NCBI GenBank assembly: GCA_014534095.1
Contig: JACVSD010000001.1
Location: 1 to 64,000 of the forward strand
DNA: 64,000 nt
Direction: 5' to 3'
DNA from: Nitrospiraceae bacterium
GTDB lineage: Bacteria; Nitrospirota; Nitrospiria; Nitrospirales; Nitrospiraceae
In this document: piece by piece, positions 1 to 7,953 of the stretch
Numbering within the stretch: the first letter of the stretch is position 1
How the letters are laid out: every line of letters begins with the position of its first letter
Notes under the pieces: generated by a model
Databases searched by the model: none
Seen by the model: the letters and a program-made list of their open reading frames with translations, nothing else
Told to the model about the DNA's origin: nothing
Made by a program: the position numbers and the translations under genes

Positions 1-287
1 ACCAGGTCGAAGATGTATTGCTGCTCTTCATACATCGTGAGCGCGACGATGCCGATGTGGGGGAATTCGCGTTTCACCTGTCTGGTCGCTTCGACTCCCC
101 CCATCCTGGGCATACTGACGTCCATGAGTATGACATCGGGAAGAAGCGCACGCGCCTTGTCGACAGCTTCCATGCCGTCCTGGGCCTCTCCGATGACATG
201 GATGTCTTCTTTCGTTTTGAGGATGGCGGCGAGACCTTCACGGACCACGCGGTGATCGTCGGCGATCAGGACCTTAATCTTCTCCAT
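1..287 (-). CDS. NarL/FixJ-type response regulator (partial, C-terminus beyond window)
   Basis: The minus strand from the ATG at 287 encodes a receiver domain beginning MEKIKVLIADDHRVVREG, with the acidic pair DD near residues 10-11, the phosphoacceptor Asp in VILMDVSMPRMGG, and the Thr of the IVALTMY strand. Only about 95 residues are inside the window; the expected HTH_LuxR output domain lies beyond the left edge. It overlaps the end of the upstream histidine kinase gene by 14 bases, so the two are probably translationally coupled and form a cognate pair. The NarL assignment is inferred from the receiver sequence and from the HisKA_3-type partner, since the DNA-binding domain is not visible. 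Confidence 0.9.
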   Translation of the reverse strand, partial: MEKIKVLIADDHRVVREGLAAILKTKEDIHVIGEAQDGMEAVDKARALLPDVILMDVSMPRMGGVEATRQVKREFPHIGIVALTMYEEQQYIFDL

Positions 288-1377
288 TGCCCGCAGCCTC
301 CTTGTTCACCAGGGGGACCTCGACGACAATCATGGTGCCCCGCCCTTTTTTCGATGTGATCTGCCCTTCACCGCCGACCAACCGGGCCCGTTCCAAAATG
401 CCCTTAATTCCAAAGTGATCCCACTTCTCAGGATCGCGCAGCACCGCCTCCATGTCGAAGCCGATACCGTTGTCAGCGATGGTGACCCGGAGCCTTTCGA
501 GGTTGATCTCCAGCGCAATGGAGACACGGGTCGCTTTGGCGTGCCGCTGCACATTACTGAGTGCCTCCTGGATAATGCGAAAGAGAAAAATCTTGGTGCG
601 GGGAAACAAAATTTGCTCATCACCGTTTACGGTGAAGTCCGCCTGGACATGTGACTGCGTTTCATAGGATTTCAGATAGTTTTTTAATGCGGGAATCAAT
701 TCCATCTTGTCATAATGCAGGGGACGAAGATTGAAAATGACCTGACGGGCCTCCTGAATAGCGAGTTTGAGCTGCGCCTTGCTTTCCTTAATCGTGGCCA
801 GGCTGGCTTTAGGGTTCTTGCGTATGAGCTGTTGACAGAGATCCAGCTTAAAATTCACGCCGGCCAGGCTCTGGACGAGACCGTCATGGATTTCACAGGC
901 AATGCGAGTTCGTTCTTCGGTCACTGCGGCGCCCGTTTCCTTCACGTAGAGACGATACAGTGACTGATACTTGTTCAGCGTTTTTTCAATGTCGCCGGTT
1001 GCCCTGATGCGGGCTTCGATGAGTTCCCACATGAATTTTGCGCTGGCACCGCCGATGATGGTAACGCCCATCCGGTGAAAGTCTTGCAGGAATTGCCGGA
1101 CCTCCGCGTTACCCGACACATCGATGATCAGGTCGACCCGCTTCATCGCAAGGAGTTTGCGATAATCCCGCGTCACCGGGATTCCGAGGCGTCTCGCGAG
1201 AGCCACGCCGGGTGCCGACGGATCGATTTCTGCTACCCCCACAATCTGGACCAGTGGGTCATTGGCAAAAATCTCCATCAGTGCGGTGCCGCCTCGGCCG
1301 CCACCGATGATGGCCACGTTCGTGGCGCCGGCGGTGGAGCGTTTGCGGATGGCTCGTGAGGACTGGGATTTCACCAT
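274..1377 (-). CDS. Histidine kinase (HisKA_3/NarX type) with N-terminal Rossmann NAD(P)-binding-like domain
   Basis: 367 aa and no membrane segments. Residues 20-115 read as a Rossmann fold: hydrophobic strand, GGGRGG (25-30), an acidic residue after the second strand (VGVAEID), then VDLIIDVSG, as in semialdehyde-dehydrogenase or oxidoreductase NAD-binding domains. A helical linker leads to a HisKA_3 dimerisation domain with the phospho-His in IACEIHDGLVQS (His164), and a HATPase_c domain with N-box EALSNVQRHA and G-box DNGIGFD. This is the NarX/DesK-type kinase core paired with a NarL-type regulator, and such a regulator follows with a 14-base overlap. The Rossmann domain suggests a cytoplasmic sensor of NAD(H) or another nucleotide, but ligand binding is inference. 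It lies 82 bases downstream of nrdR. Confidence 0.9.
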   Translation of the reverse strand: MVKSQSSRAIRKRSTAGATNVAIIGGGRGGTALMEIFANDPLVQIVGVAEIDPSAPGVALARRLGIPVTRDYRKLLAMKRVDLIIDVSGNAEVRQFLQDFHRMGVTIIGGASAKFMWELIEARIRATGDIEKTLNKYQSLYRLYVKETGAAVTEERTRIACEIHDGLVQSLAGVNFKLDLCQQLIRKNPKASLATIKESKAQLKLAIQEARQVIFNLRPLHYDKMELIPALKNYLKSYETQSHVQADFTVNGDEQILFPRTKIFLFRIIQEALSNVQRHAKATRVSIALEINLERLRVTIADNGIGFDMEAVLRDPEKWDHFGIKGILERARLVGGEGQITSKKGRGTMIVVEVPLVNKEAAGNGED

Positions 1378-1459
1378 CGAGTCGCGACCTCAAAGCGATG
1401 CGCCGGGGCGGTAGGAAGGAACGGAGGCGAAGGGAAATCGGTCCCGGGAAGTGAGCGCG

Positions 1460-1924
1460 TCAACGTTCCCGGCGTTGTTGAGCCAGCGATTTCAGCTCGT
1501 CCATGAACTGGTCGATGTCCTTAAATTCCCGGTACACCGAGGCGAACCGAACATAGGCGACCTGGTCAAGTTGATGCAACTCCTTCATCACTTCTTCACC
1601 CACAATCCGACTTTCAATTTCGCTCTCACCCATTTCCTGTATGCGCTTTTCGATGCGGTCAGTTACCGCTTCAATCGTTGCGGTGCTGATGGGCCGCTTT
1701 TCACAGGCCTTTTTGAGCCCGGATAATATTTTAGTGCGATCGAAGGATTCTCGTCGGCCATCCTTCTTGACGACGACGGGGAGGATCTCCTCGACGCGCT
1801 CGTAAGTAGTATATCGTCGTTTGCAGCCGAGGCACTCGCGCCGGCGACGGATCACCTCGCCTTCTTTTGCCATGCGGGAGTCCACCACCTTGTCTTCAAG
1901 TTCATCACAGAACGGACACTTCAC
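1460..1924 (-). CDS. nrdR: Transcriptional repressor NrdR
   Basis: 154 aa, the usual NrdR length. It begins with a zinc ribbon (MKCPFC at the N-terminus and CLGC near residues 32-35, followed by [10 protein letters not shown]) and continues into an ATP-cone domain ([20 protein letters not shown]). NrdR senses dATP/ATP and represses ribonucleotide reductase genes by binding NrdR boxes. It lies 30 bases downstream of glyA in a likely rplI-glyA-nrdR unit. No nrd gene is in the window, so its targets must be elsewhere. Confidence 0.97.
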   Translation of the reverse strand: MKCPFCDELEDKVVDSRMAKEGEVIRRRRECLGCKRRYTTYERVEEILPVVVKKDGRRESFDRTKILSGLKKACEKRPISTATIEAVTDRIEKRIQEMGESEIESRIVGEEVMKELHQLDQVAYVRFASVYREFKDIDQFMDELKSLAQQRRER

Positions 1925-1954
1925 AGGTGGTGACCCCGCCCCATTGAGAGAGGG

Positions 1955-3217
1955 CTAGTAGGAATGGAAGATCGGAAAGCGGCCGCACAAGGCTTTGGCC
2001 CGGTTACGCACCTCTTCCAACACCGCCGGATCCTGCCGATGCTGCAACACACGATCGATGAGTGTCACGATCTCATTCATCTCGGCTTCCCGCATGCCCC
2101 GGGTGGACACGATGGGGGTGCCAAGTCTGATGCCGCTGGCTACGGCAGGCGGCTTTTCATCATAAGGTACGGCGTTCTTGTTGACGATGATGCCGGCTGC
2201 ATCCAAGGCGGCGTCCGCTTCTTTGCCGCTCAGACCTTTGTTGGTCAAGTTGACTAGCATGAGATGCGTGTCAGTGCCGCCGGACACGATCTTGTAGCCA
2301 CGGTCAATTAGAGCTTGGGCCAAGGTCTTCGCGTTGGCGAGCACCTGCTGCTGGTAGCGTTTGAAGGCGGGCGACAACGCTTCTTGGAAGGCCACCGCCT
2401 TGGCGGCGATCACGTGCATCAGAGGGCCACCTTGCATGCCGGGAAACACGAATTTGTCCACCGCTTTAGCATGTTCTGCCTTGCACATGGTCACTCCGCC
2501 GCGGGGCCCCCGGAGTGTCTTGTGAGTGGTCGTCGTGACAAAGTCGGCAAACGGAACGGGGTTGGGATGGAGGCCTGCGGCGATCAATCCCGCAATATGG
2601 GCGATGTCCACCATCAAATACGCCCCGACCGACTTGGCGATTTGTTGAAAGCGTGGAAAGTCCAGCACGCGGGCATAGGCGCTGGCCCCCACAACGATCA
2701 TCCGTGGGCGGCATTCCTCCGCCAACTTCTGCACCGCGTCGTAGTCGATCCTCTCGGTCTGGCGGTCGACGCCATAGGAAAAGGCGCGAAACAGAATGCC
2801 TGAAAAATTCACTTTGCTGCCGTGGGTCAGGTGTCCGCCCTGTGCCAGGTCCATGCCGAGGATCGTGTCCCCTGCCTTGAGAACCGACAGATAGGCAGCC
2901 ATATTCGCTTGGGACCCTGAGTGAGGCTGCACGTTGACATGCTCAGCCCCGAAGATCTGTTTGCAGCGTTGGATGGCAAGATCTTCGACCGTATCGACAT
3001 GCTGGCACCCGCCGTAGTACCGCTTGCCGGGGTACCCTTCCGCATACTTATTGGTCATGACGGACCCTTGCGCGGCCAACACCGCGGGGCTGGCGAAGTT
3101 TTCGGATGCGATCAACAGCAGTTTATCGTGCTGGCGGGCTTCTTCTGCTTCGATGGCCGCGTAGACGTCGGCGTCCGTCGCCTTCAGCGCCTCCAGTGGT
3201 CCGGTTGCGTCGCGCAT
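1955..3217 (-). CDS. glyA: Serine hydroxymethyltransferase
   Basis: 420 aa, the normal length for this PLP enzyme, which interconverts serine and glycine while charging tetrahydrofolate with a one-carbon unit. Visible signatures are the N-terminal LIASENFAS, the [16 protein letters not shown] segment, and the PLP-lysine region [15 protein letters not shown]. The ATG at 3217 is preceded by a GGGAG ribosome site; a TTG 12 bases upstream is a less likely start. It follows rplI by 20 bases and precedes nrdR by 30, so the three are probably co-transcribed. Confidence 0.97.
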   Translation of the reverse strand: MRDATGPLEALKATDADVYAAIEAEEARQHDKLLLIASENFASPAVLAAQGSVMTNKYAEGYPGKRYYGGCQHVDTVEDLAIQRCKQIFGAEHVNVQPHSGSQANMAAYLSVLKAGDTILGMDLAQGGHLTHGSKVNFSGILFRAFSYGVDRQTERIDYDAVQKLAEECRPRMIVVGASAYARVLDFPRFQQIAKSVGAYLMVDIAHIAGLIAAGLHPNPVPFADFVTTTTHKTLRGPRGGVTMCKAEHAKAVDKFVFPGMQGGPLMHVIAAKAVAFQEALSPAFKRYQQQVLANAKTLAQALIDRGYKIVSGGTDTHLMLVNLTNKGLSGKEADAALDAAGIIVNKNAVPYDEKPPAVASGIRLGTPIVSTRGMREAEMNEIVTLIDRVLQHRQDPAVLEEVRNRAKALCGRFPIFHSY

Positions 3218-3237
3218 TGGTTCTCCCAAGAGCAGTG

Positions 3238-3705
3238 TTAGGCCGTAGGGGCATCGGGTTCTTGCGTTTTGACTACGCGGACCGTGACGGCGGCGGTCAC
3301 ATCCCGCGGCATCTTAATGGGAACAGTAATCGTTCCCAGTTCCTTGATCGGTTGAGGCAGTTGGATTTTGCGCCGATCCACCGTGAAGCCCTGTGCGGTC
3401 AACGCTTCCGCAATGTCCTTCGTGGTAATGGAACCGAACATTTTGTCGTCTTTGCCGACTTGGGCTTCCATTGTCAACGTGACGGCGGATACTTTCTTCG
3501 CATGCTCTTCGATCTCGAGCTTTTCCTTTTTGGCTTTTTCGCCCGCCGTCCGCTTAGCATGTTCGAACGCTTTGATGCTCCGGCTGTTCGCCTCAACCGC
3601 CTTGCGCCGGGGCAACAGGAAATTTCTGGCGAAACCATCGGCCACATTAATGAGATCGCCCAGGTGGCCGACGCCCTCGAGTGTCTCTTGAAGAATAACC
3701 TTCAT
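3238..3705 (-). CDS. rplI: 50S ribosomal protein L9
   Basis: 155 aa, close to the usual 148-150. It begins [18 protein letters not shown] and contains the [13 protein letters not shown] motif typical of L9, followed by the long central helix and the C-terminal rRNA-binding domain. The ATG at 3705 has a good AAGGAG site just upstream, whereas the longer reading frame adds 20 residues without L9 similarity. The usual rpsF-rpsR neighbours are not upstream here; a divergent gene starts at 3866 instead. Confidence 0.97.
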   Translation of the reverse strand: MKVILQETLEGVGHLGDLINVADGFARNFLLPRRKAVEANSRSIKAFEHAKRTAGEKAKKEKLEIEEHAKKVSAVTLTMEAQVGKDDKMFGSITTKDIAEALTAQGFTVDRRKIQLPQPIKELGTITVPIKMPRDVTAAVTVRVVKTQEPDAPTA

Positions 3706-3865
3706 CCCGCTAACTCCTTCTGTTGGAAAGGGAAAGAGAATACTGAGGTGACCGGCAAAAGTCAATTCGGAAGGCCCTCCAGGCGGTCCGTTCCTGTGCT
3801 GGACAGGCGCTCGGAGACGGCTTTATCATGACGTCGCCCTGTGCCGGAAGAGAGCCCGCATCGCC

Positions 3866-5320
3866 ATGACTGTTACTGATCTTATTGAACTGTGGGGAGC
3901 CGGGCTTGAGTCCGAAGGTCGCCACATTAGGGAGGCGGGCCGAGATCTGCCTCTCGCGGCTTCTGAAGCACGGTTGATCCAGACCGTGGGCGGCCTCCAC
4001 CTGTACGAGTTCCTTCTGCCTCCGGGCGTGGTCCTCTCGATCGATCTTCCGGTATCCATCGTTCCTTCGGATGATACGGAGCCGACAGAGGGTGTCGTTC
4101 TAACGCAGGTCGGCAACAGGGCGCTGGTGCAGGTGATGGATGCGCTGGGTCCGCTTCCGCTATCCGTCACACTCATTCCCGACCTCAGCGGCTTGCTGGA
4201 GACCTCGGCTCGGCGTCTCAGGGACATGGTGGCTAAGGCCGGCGCCTACAACCTCGGTCCCGCTGAACGTCTTGTGCCATTGCTACAGTTGCCCGAGTCG
4301 GGAGGCCCGTTACCGAGCGCATCGTCTTCAGTGCTGACGACCGTGTGGCTGGATGATCTGTCTCTCCGTCGTCAAAAGCTTGCTAGCCTGGCGGTGGAGC
4401 TCATACGGGCCAACAAGCGGATTCTCGTTCTGAGCCCAGAACACACGGATTCCGATGAATTGATGAGTCTGCTGGCGCGGACCATGAAGGCCTGTGGCTT
4501 GAGCTATAAGACTTGGATCAGCCGATATGAAATGCCGGTCACCGCGCAGATTGGGGGGATCAATCTTCATGAGCTGGGGTTCGAAGCCCAAATGCACCAG
4601 TTCTACGCGAAGTCCCGGGCTGAGAAGGCCTCATTGCGGCGAAAATACGAACGGTTTCGAGAGCTGACGCCGTATCTGGCCTATAAGGGGCAGAAGCAGA
4701 AAGATCTCGATGAAGTTCGGCTGCTGGAATGGCGTCTTCTTACACAATTGAGCGACCTCCAGAGCAGGGTGGCAGGCGTAACGTCGACTCTGACAGAGTA
4801 CGAAAATCTGCCTTTGCTGCGGCGTCTCAGCATGCAGGCCGTCGGGAAAAACGTGGAGTCATTGCACCAGTACAGGACCCTTTATGAGAAACAAATCGCC
4901 GAATTGCGGAATGAACTGGATGTTGCCAAAGCGCGGATCGACGAACTCGTTCCCGAGGCGGCCGTGCCTCGAGACATGCGCCCGGAGTTTGAGGAGTTGA
5001 AGGAGGATATCGCGAAGCTGGGAGGCACGAAGAAAATTCGCGAACTGTTGGCCGCCGAAGAAGACACGAATCGACAGGCCTTTATCCAAAACCGTCGCGT
5101 GGTGGTCGCTACGCCGACCCGAATCGCCAGTGATCCACTGTTTAGCCGAGTCCGTTTCGATGTACTCATGGTTGACGAAGCGGCGCGGATCGCCGCCTCG
5201 GCCCTCTTAGCGGCAGCGGGTTTGGTCCGGGAACGCATCATCGTGAGCGGCGATCCGGGTGAAATTCTGACGGCTGCTCTGTGGACCATCAAGGAGTTGC
5301 CTGCTCGTGCGAAGTCCTGA
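3866..5320 (+). CDS. Degenerate SF1 (Upf1/DNA2-like) helicase homologue, first RecA domain only
   Basis: 484 aa. The C-terminal part resembles the first RecA-like domain of Upf1/DNA2-type helicases: motif Ia-like RILVLSPEHTDSDEL (185-199), VVVATPTRIASDPLF, motif II VLMVDEAAR (DEA at 437-439) and motif III-like IIVSGDPGE (459-467). Where the Walker A GxxGTGKT should precede motif Ia there is only WLDDLSLRRQKL (161-172). The protein ends about 20 residues after motif III, so the second RecA domain is absent. Residues about 230-400 are charged and helical, probably coiled coil. The N-terminal 150 residues are not recognised. ATP hydrolysis looks unlikely. The frame is intact and the codon use normal, so it is probably a maintained gene rather than a recent pseudogene. 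Confidence 0.75.
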   Translation: MTVTDLIELWGAGLESEGRHIREAGRDLPLAASEARLIQTVGGLHLYEFLLPPGVVLSIDLPVSIVPSDDTEPTEGVVLTQVGNRALVQVMDALGPLPLSVTLIPDLSGLLETSARRLRDMVAKAGAYNLGPAERLVPLLQLPESGGPLPSASSSVLTTVWLDDLSLRRQKLASLAVELIRANKRILVLSPEHTDSDELMSLLARTMKACGLSYKTWISRYEMPVTAQIGGINLHELGFEAQMHQFYAKSRAEKASLRRKYERFRELTPYLAYKGQKQKDLDEVRLLEWRLLTQLSDLQSRVAGVTSTLTEYENLPLLRRLSMQAVGKNVESLHQYRTLYEKQIAELRNELDVAKARIDELVPEAAVPRDMRPEFEELKEDIAKLGGTKKIRELLAAEEDTNRQAFIQNRRVVVATPTRIASDPLFSRVRFDVLMVDEAARIAASALLAAAGLVRERIIVSGDPGEILTAALWTIKELPARAKS

Positions 5321-5341
5321 GCACGTCCGGTGCCTCGCGGC

Positions 5342-5371
5342 TTGACTGAACTCACCAGAATTCAGGATAAT
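5342..5371 (+). promoter_or_regulatory. Sigma70-like promoter of tRNA-Leu(CAG)
   Basis: TTGACT (5342-5347) and GATAAT (5366-5371) are separated by 18 bases. Predicted transcription would start near 5378, a few bases before the tRNA 5' end at 5385. Confidence 0.6.
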
Positions 5372-5384
5372 CCCGGTCTGATAT

Positions 5385-5471
5385 GCCGAAGTGGCGAAAC
5401 TGGCAGACGCACTAGATTCAGGGTCTAGCGCCCGCAAGGGTGTGCGGGTTCAAATCCCGCCTTCGGCACCA
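5385..5471 (+). tRNA. tRNA-Leu (anticodon CAG)
   Basis: The acceptor stem GCCGAAG pairs with CTTCGGC (5461-5467), followed by discriminator A and an encoded CCA (5469-5471). The anticodon arm is CTAGA-TTCAGGG-TCTAG, giving anticodon CAG. A long variable arm, as expected for a class II leucine tRNA, lies before the T-arm GCGGGTTCAAATCCCGC. Confidence 0.97.
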
Positions 5472-5541
5472 CTACTTCCCCTTTTCGAGGTTTTGGCGGG
5501 AACGACTTCCGAAGTGCGGATCTGTAAGCGCTTGCCCCTCA

Positions 5542-6456
5542 TCAGTGCGCTCCTGGCTTCCGGATCAACCGATTCACCTTATCGTCGAGAGCGCTGAAGT
5601 CCTCCAGTACTTCTATATGTGAGTCCAGGAGCAGTTCACGCAGGGCTTCCGCTCCATGCCCCCCCACGGCAACATCGGATATCGGTGCAACCTGATTCAC
5701 TAATGCGCTGACAAGTGTGATTGCCTCATCTTTAGGCAGGATCAAAGGAAGGGACATGATAGTGAGGTCCGGCTGGACCGTGCTGCAGAACGTGGCGAGC
5801 GCGGGAATCGGGACCTTGGCTCCCAGATAGTAGGTCCGGCAGCCGCGAACCCGGCATCGATAGGCGACGGTCATGGCAGCGATATCGTGCTCCTCCCCCG
5901 GAGGGCAGGCAATGACAATCTTGGGTCCAAAATCGGCCACAGGCAACTGATTGAGGGCTGAGAAAATCTTCTGCTGGATCTGCTTCGTCACGTAATGCTC
6001 AATCGCAATATTCACACGCCCGTCATGCCACAAGAGACCGACCTGTTCTTGGAGAGGAAGCAAGATTCCATGAAGCGCTTCATCAAAGGGCACGACAGCT
6101 ACGGCACCATTGAGGCGCCTTTCAAAGGTCACTCGATCGAAGGGCTCCAGGCAGTTCAGCAATTCCTCCACGAGCCGGTTGAAGGTATTGTCGACGAACG
6201 ACCGTTCAGGCACTGCGGCTTGTGCTCGGTCCAATAATTCTTCACGCCCGAGCTTCGACAACTCACCAATCGACCAGCCGGCATCGACCTGCTCTTTCAG
6301 GTACCTCAAGAGCCGGACGTCCTCATCAGAGTAATGACGGTATCGGTTCGCTCCTCGTATTGGAGCTAAAAGTCCAAATCGACGCTCCCAGACCCGAATA
6401 ACGTCTTTTGACAATCCTGTGAGTTTCGCAACCCTATGAATTCTATGCGTCCTCAT
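5542..6456 (-). CDS. MerR-family regulator with cobalamin-binding domain (CarH/LitR-like photoreceptor candidate)
   Basis: 304 aa from the ATG at 6456. The N-terminus is a MerR winged helix (VAKLTGLSKDVIRVWERRFG, then RYRHYSDEDVRLL). The middle is the four-helix bundle of methionine-synthase-type B12 proteins and carries the CarH signature W-x9-EH (Trp143, Glu153, His154). The C-terminal B12-binding Rossmann domain contains GEEHDIA, with His190 in the ExH position that supplies the lower cobalt ligand. In CarH, adenosylcobalamin drives tetramer formation and DNA binding, and light breaks the tetramer. Conservation of these residues supports B12 binding; light sensing is inference. The start is chosen because a TTGACA-17-TACAAT promoter ends eight bases upstream of this ATG; longer TTG and ATG starts would lie inside the promoter. 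Confidence 0.88.
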   Translation of the reverse strand: MRTHRIHRVAKLTGLSKDVIRVWERRFGLLAPIRGANRYRHYSDEDVRLLRYLKEQVDAGWSIGELSKLGREELLDRAQAAVPERSFVDNTFNRLVEELLNCLEPFDRVTFERRLNGAVAVVPFDEALHGILLPLQEQVGLLWHDGRVNIAIEHYVTKQIQQKIFSALNQLPVADFGPKIVIACPPGEEHDIAAMTVAYRCRVRGCRTYYLGAKVPIPALATFCSTVQPDLTIMSLPLILPKDEAITLVSALVNQVAPISDVAVGGHGAEALRELLLDSHIEVLEDFSALDDKVNRLIRKPGAH

Positions 6457-6464
6457 GTGAGAAG

Positions 6465-6493
6465 ATTGTAGTGCCATGTCCAATGTTTGTCAA
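6465..6493 (-). promoter_or_regulatory. Sigma70 promoter of the CarH-like gene, overlapped by a palindrome
   Basis: On the minus strand TTGACA (6493-6488) and TACAAT (6470-6465) are exactly 17 bases apart. The ATG at 6456 follows the -10 by eight bases, so the mRNA would have almost no leader. The -35 is embedded in a perfect palindrome TGTTTG-N-CAAACA (6484-6496), an attractive autoregulatory operator. Confidence 0.75.
6481..6491 (-). promoter_or_regulatory. Candidate operator half-site GACAAACATTG (CarH-like gene side)
   Basis: Reads GACAAACATTG on the minus strand, overlapping the -35 and spacer of the regulator promoter. An identical 11-mer lies on the plus strand at 6556-6566. Operator function is inferred from position and symmetry. 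Confidence 0.5.
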
Positions 6494-6512
6494 ACAATTG
6501 ATATAAAAACAC

Positions 6513-6541
6513 TTGACGTAGTGATTGGCCTGGGATATACA
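6513..6541 (+). promoter_or_regulatory. Sigma70-like divergent promoter of the small zinc-ribbon gene
   Basis: TTGACG (6513-6518) and TATACA (6536-6541) are separated by 17 bases. Initiation near 6548 would give a leader of about 43 bases before the ATG at 6591. Confidence 0.65.
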
Positions 6542-6555
6542 TGTGACAGACATCC

Positions 6556-6566
6556 GACAAACATTG
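6556..6566 (+). promoter_or_regulatory. Candidate operator half-site GACAAACATTG (zinc-ribbon gene side)
   Basis: An exact inverted copy of the 11-mer at 6481-6491. It would lie about 8-18 bases downstream of the predicted start of the divergent transcript, a position suited to repression. Confidence 0.5.
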
Positions 6567-6590
6567 AACATCAGCGGACATGGAGGTCGC

Positions 6591-6830
6591 ATGGTCAGAG
6601 CGATGGTGGACAGTGCAGGATCGGAACTGTGTGAAACAAAGCCCTCGAAGGTAGCCCACGGCTGCACCAGGTGCGGTGGTCTGTTGGTGAGTGACGTCTG
6701 CAGGGATTTGCTGAGCAGCACGGGCGAACTCGAGTTCGCCGCGAGACGTTGTGTGCAATGTGGAGAAGTCGTCGATCCTGTGATTCAGCGCAATCGGCGG
6801 ATAGGACAACAATCGATGACAGTTCGGTAG
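6591..6830 (+). CDS. Small zinc-ribbon protein, divergent from the CarH-like gene
   Basis: 79 aa, starting at the ATG with GGAGG just upstream. Two CxxC pairs, CTRCGG and CVQCGE, are about 30 residues apart and form a likely zinc ribbon. No other domain is recognised. Its divergent promoter shares matching operator candidates with the CarH-like regulator, so it may be a target of that regulator. It has no signal peptide and probably acts in the cytoplasm. The next gene begins 84 bases further on and could be co-transcribed. Confidence 0.65.
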   Translation: MVRAMVDSAGSELCETKPSKVAHGCTRCGGLLVSDVCRDLLSSTGELEFAARRCVQCGEVVDPVIQRNRRIGQQSMTVR

Positions 6831-6914
6831 GGAGAGGATGGCTCTCGTGGCGGCATGGCCATAGTGCGTCACCCAATAATCACTTTCGTCGCGTTAAACC
6901 AAGGAGGTTTTCTC

Positions 6915-7880
6915 ATGCGGAGTCACAGATTGTTTCAAGCGGGGATCGGGTTGGGCGCTGCTCTATTGGCAGGCTCTCTTTCTATAGCAACGGCTGCCGA
7001 CGACCCGGGCGGGGACATGGTGAAGATTCCGAAGGGCGAATTTACCATGGGAAGCAACGAGCATTCGGATGAAGCCAAGCATCAGGTGGTCCTGGACGCG
7101 TATCTCATCGACAAGTATGAGGCCTCGAACGCTCGCTATAAGGAATTTATGAAGGCCACTGGCCATCCGGCCCCGGCGTATTGGGATGACCCGCGGCTCA
7201 GTAAACCGGATCAACCGGTGGTCGGCGTGAGTTGGACAGATGCAACTGCGTTCTGCAAGTGGGATGGCAAACGGCTCCCCACGGAAGCCGAGTGGGAGCG
7301 AGCGGCCAAAGGGCCGGAGGGCGACAATCATTACCCCTGGGGTCACACGCTCGACCCAAAGAAAGCTAACTACGCACAGAATGTCGGCCGTACGATGCCG
7401 GTCGATTCCTATCCGGAAGGGGTGAGTGGATTCGGTGTCTACAACATGGCCGGAAACGTCTTCGAATGGGTCGAAGATTGGTATGACCAGAAATTTTATA
7501 AGCAAAGCACGGCACTGAATCCAAAGGGGGCTGAGAAGGGCTACAACTTTGCCAATCAAGGCCCCGTGAAGGTGTTGCGCGGCGGCTCATGGCTCGCGCC
7601 TGAGACCTCCCTTCATACGAGCCACCGGTTCTGGAATCAGCCTGACAACAATTCCTATGGGGTCGGACTGGGGTTCCGTTGTGCGAAGTCGGTCCAGATT
7701 GTGCCCGACGAGACCATCCAAGCGGGCCGCGATGCCTTCATTCAAGCCTTAGTCGCGATGGGTGCCGAGAAAAACGCCGATGCCATGGTCGCCATCGAAA
7801 AGGCTTTGGCTGCAGAACCGGAGAACAAGGAATACTTGGCGACCCGCGACCTCATCAAAAAGAGCAAAATCAGAAAGTAA
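6915..7880 (+). CDS. Secreted SUMF1/FGE-fold protein (first of three)
   Basis: 321 aa, with AAGGAGG upstream of the ATG and a signal peptide ending near ATAADDP. The body is a formylglycine-generating-enzyme-like domain: MVKIPKGEFTMGS, RLPTEAEWERAAKG, YNMAGNVFEWVEDWYD, VLRGGSW and GLGFRCAKS. True FGE enzymes have two active-site cysteines shortly after RGGS; here the segment reads LAPETSLHTSHRFWNQ with none, so formylglycine synthesis is unlikely. The C-terminal 60 residues are helical and resemble a single TPR-like hairpin, also seen in the next SUMF1 gene. Function is unknown; a ligand-binding or matrix role outside the inner membrane is possible. Confidence 0.85.
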   Translation: MRSHRLFQAGIGLGAALLAGSLSIATAADDPGGDMVKIPKGEFTMGSNEHSDEAKHQVVLDAYLIDKYEASNARYKEFMKATGHPAPAYWDDPRLSKPDQPVVGVSWTDATAFCKWDGKRLPTEAEWERAAKGPEGDNHYPWGHTLDPKKANYAQNVGRTMPVDSYPEGVSGFGVYNMAGNVFEWVEDWYDQKFYKQSTALNPKGAEKGYNFANQGPVKVLRGGSWLAPETSLHTSHRFWNQPDNNSYGVGLGFRCAKSVQIVPDETIQAGRDAFIQALVAMGAEKNADAMVAIEKALAAEPENKEYLATRDLIKKSKIRK

Positions 7881-7953
7881 AACGAATCCGGATGCCGAGG
7901 GGGCGGCGATATCCGCACCCCTCGACGGCCGTGTTCACAATTGGAGAGATGAC

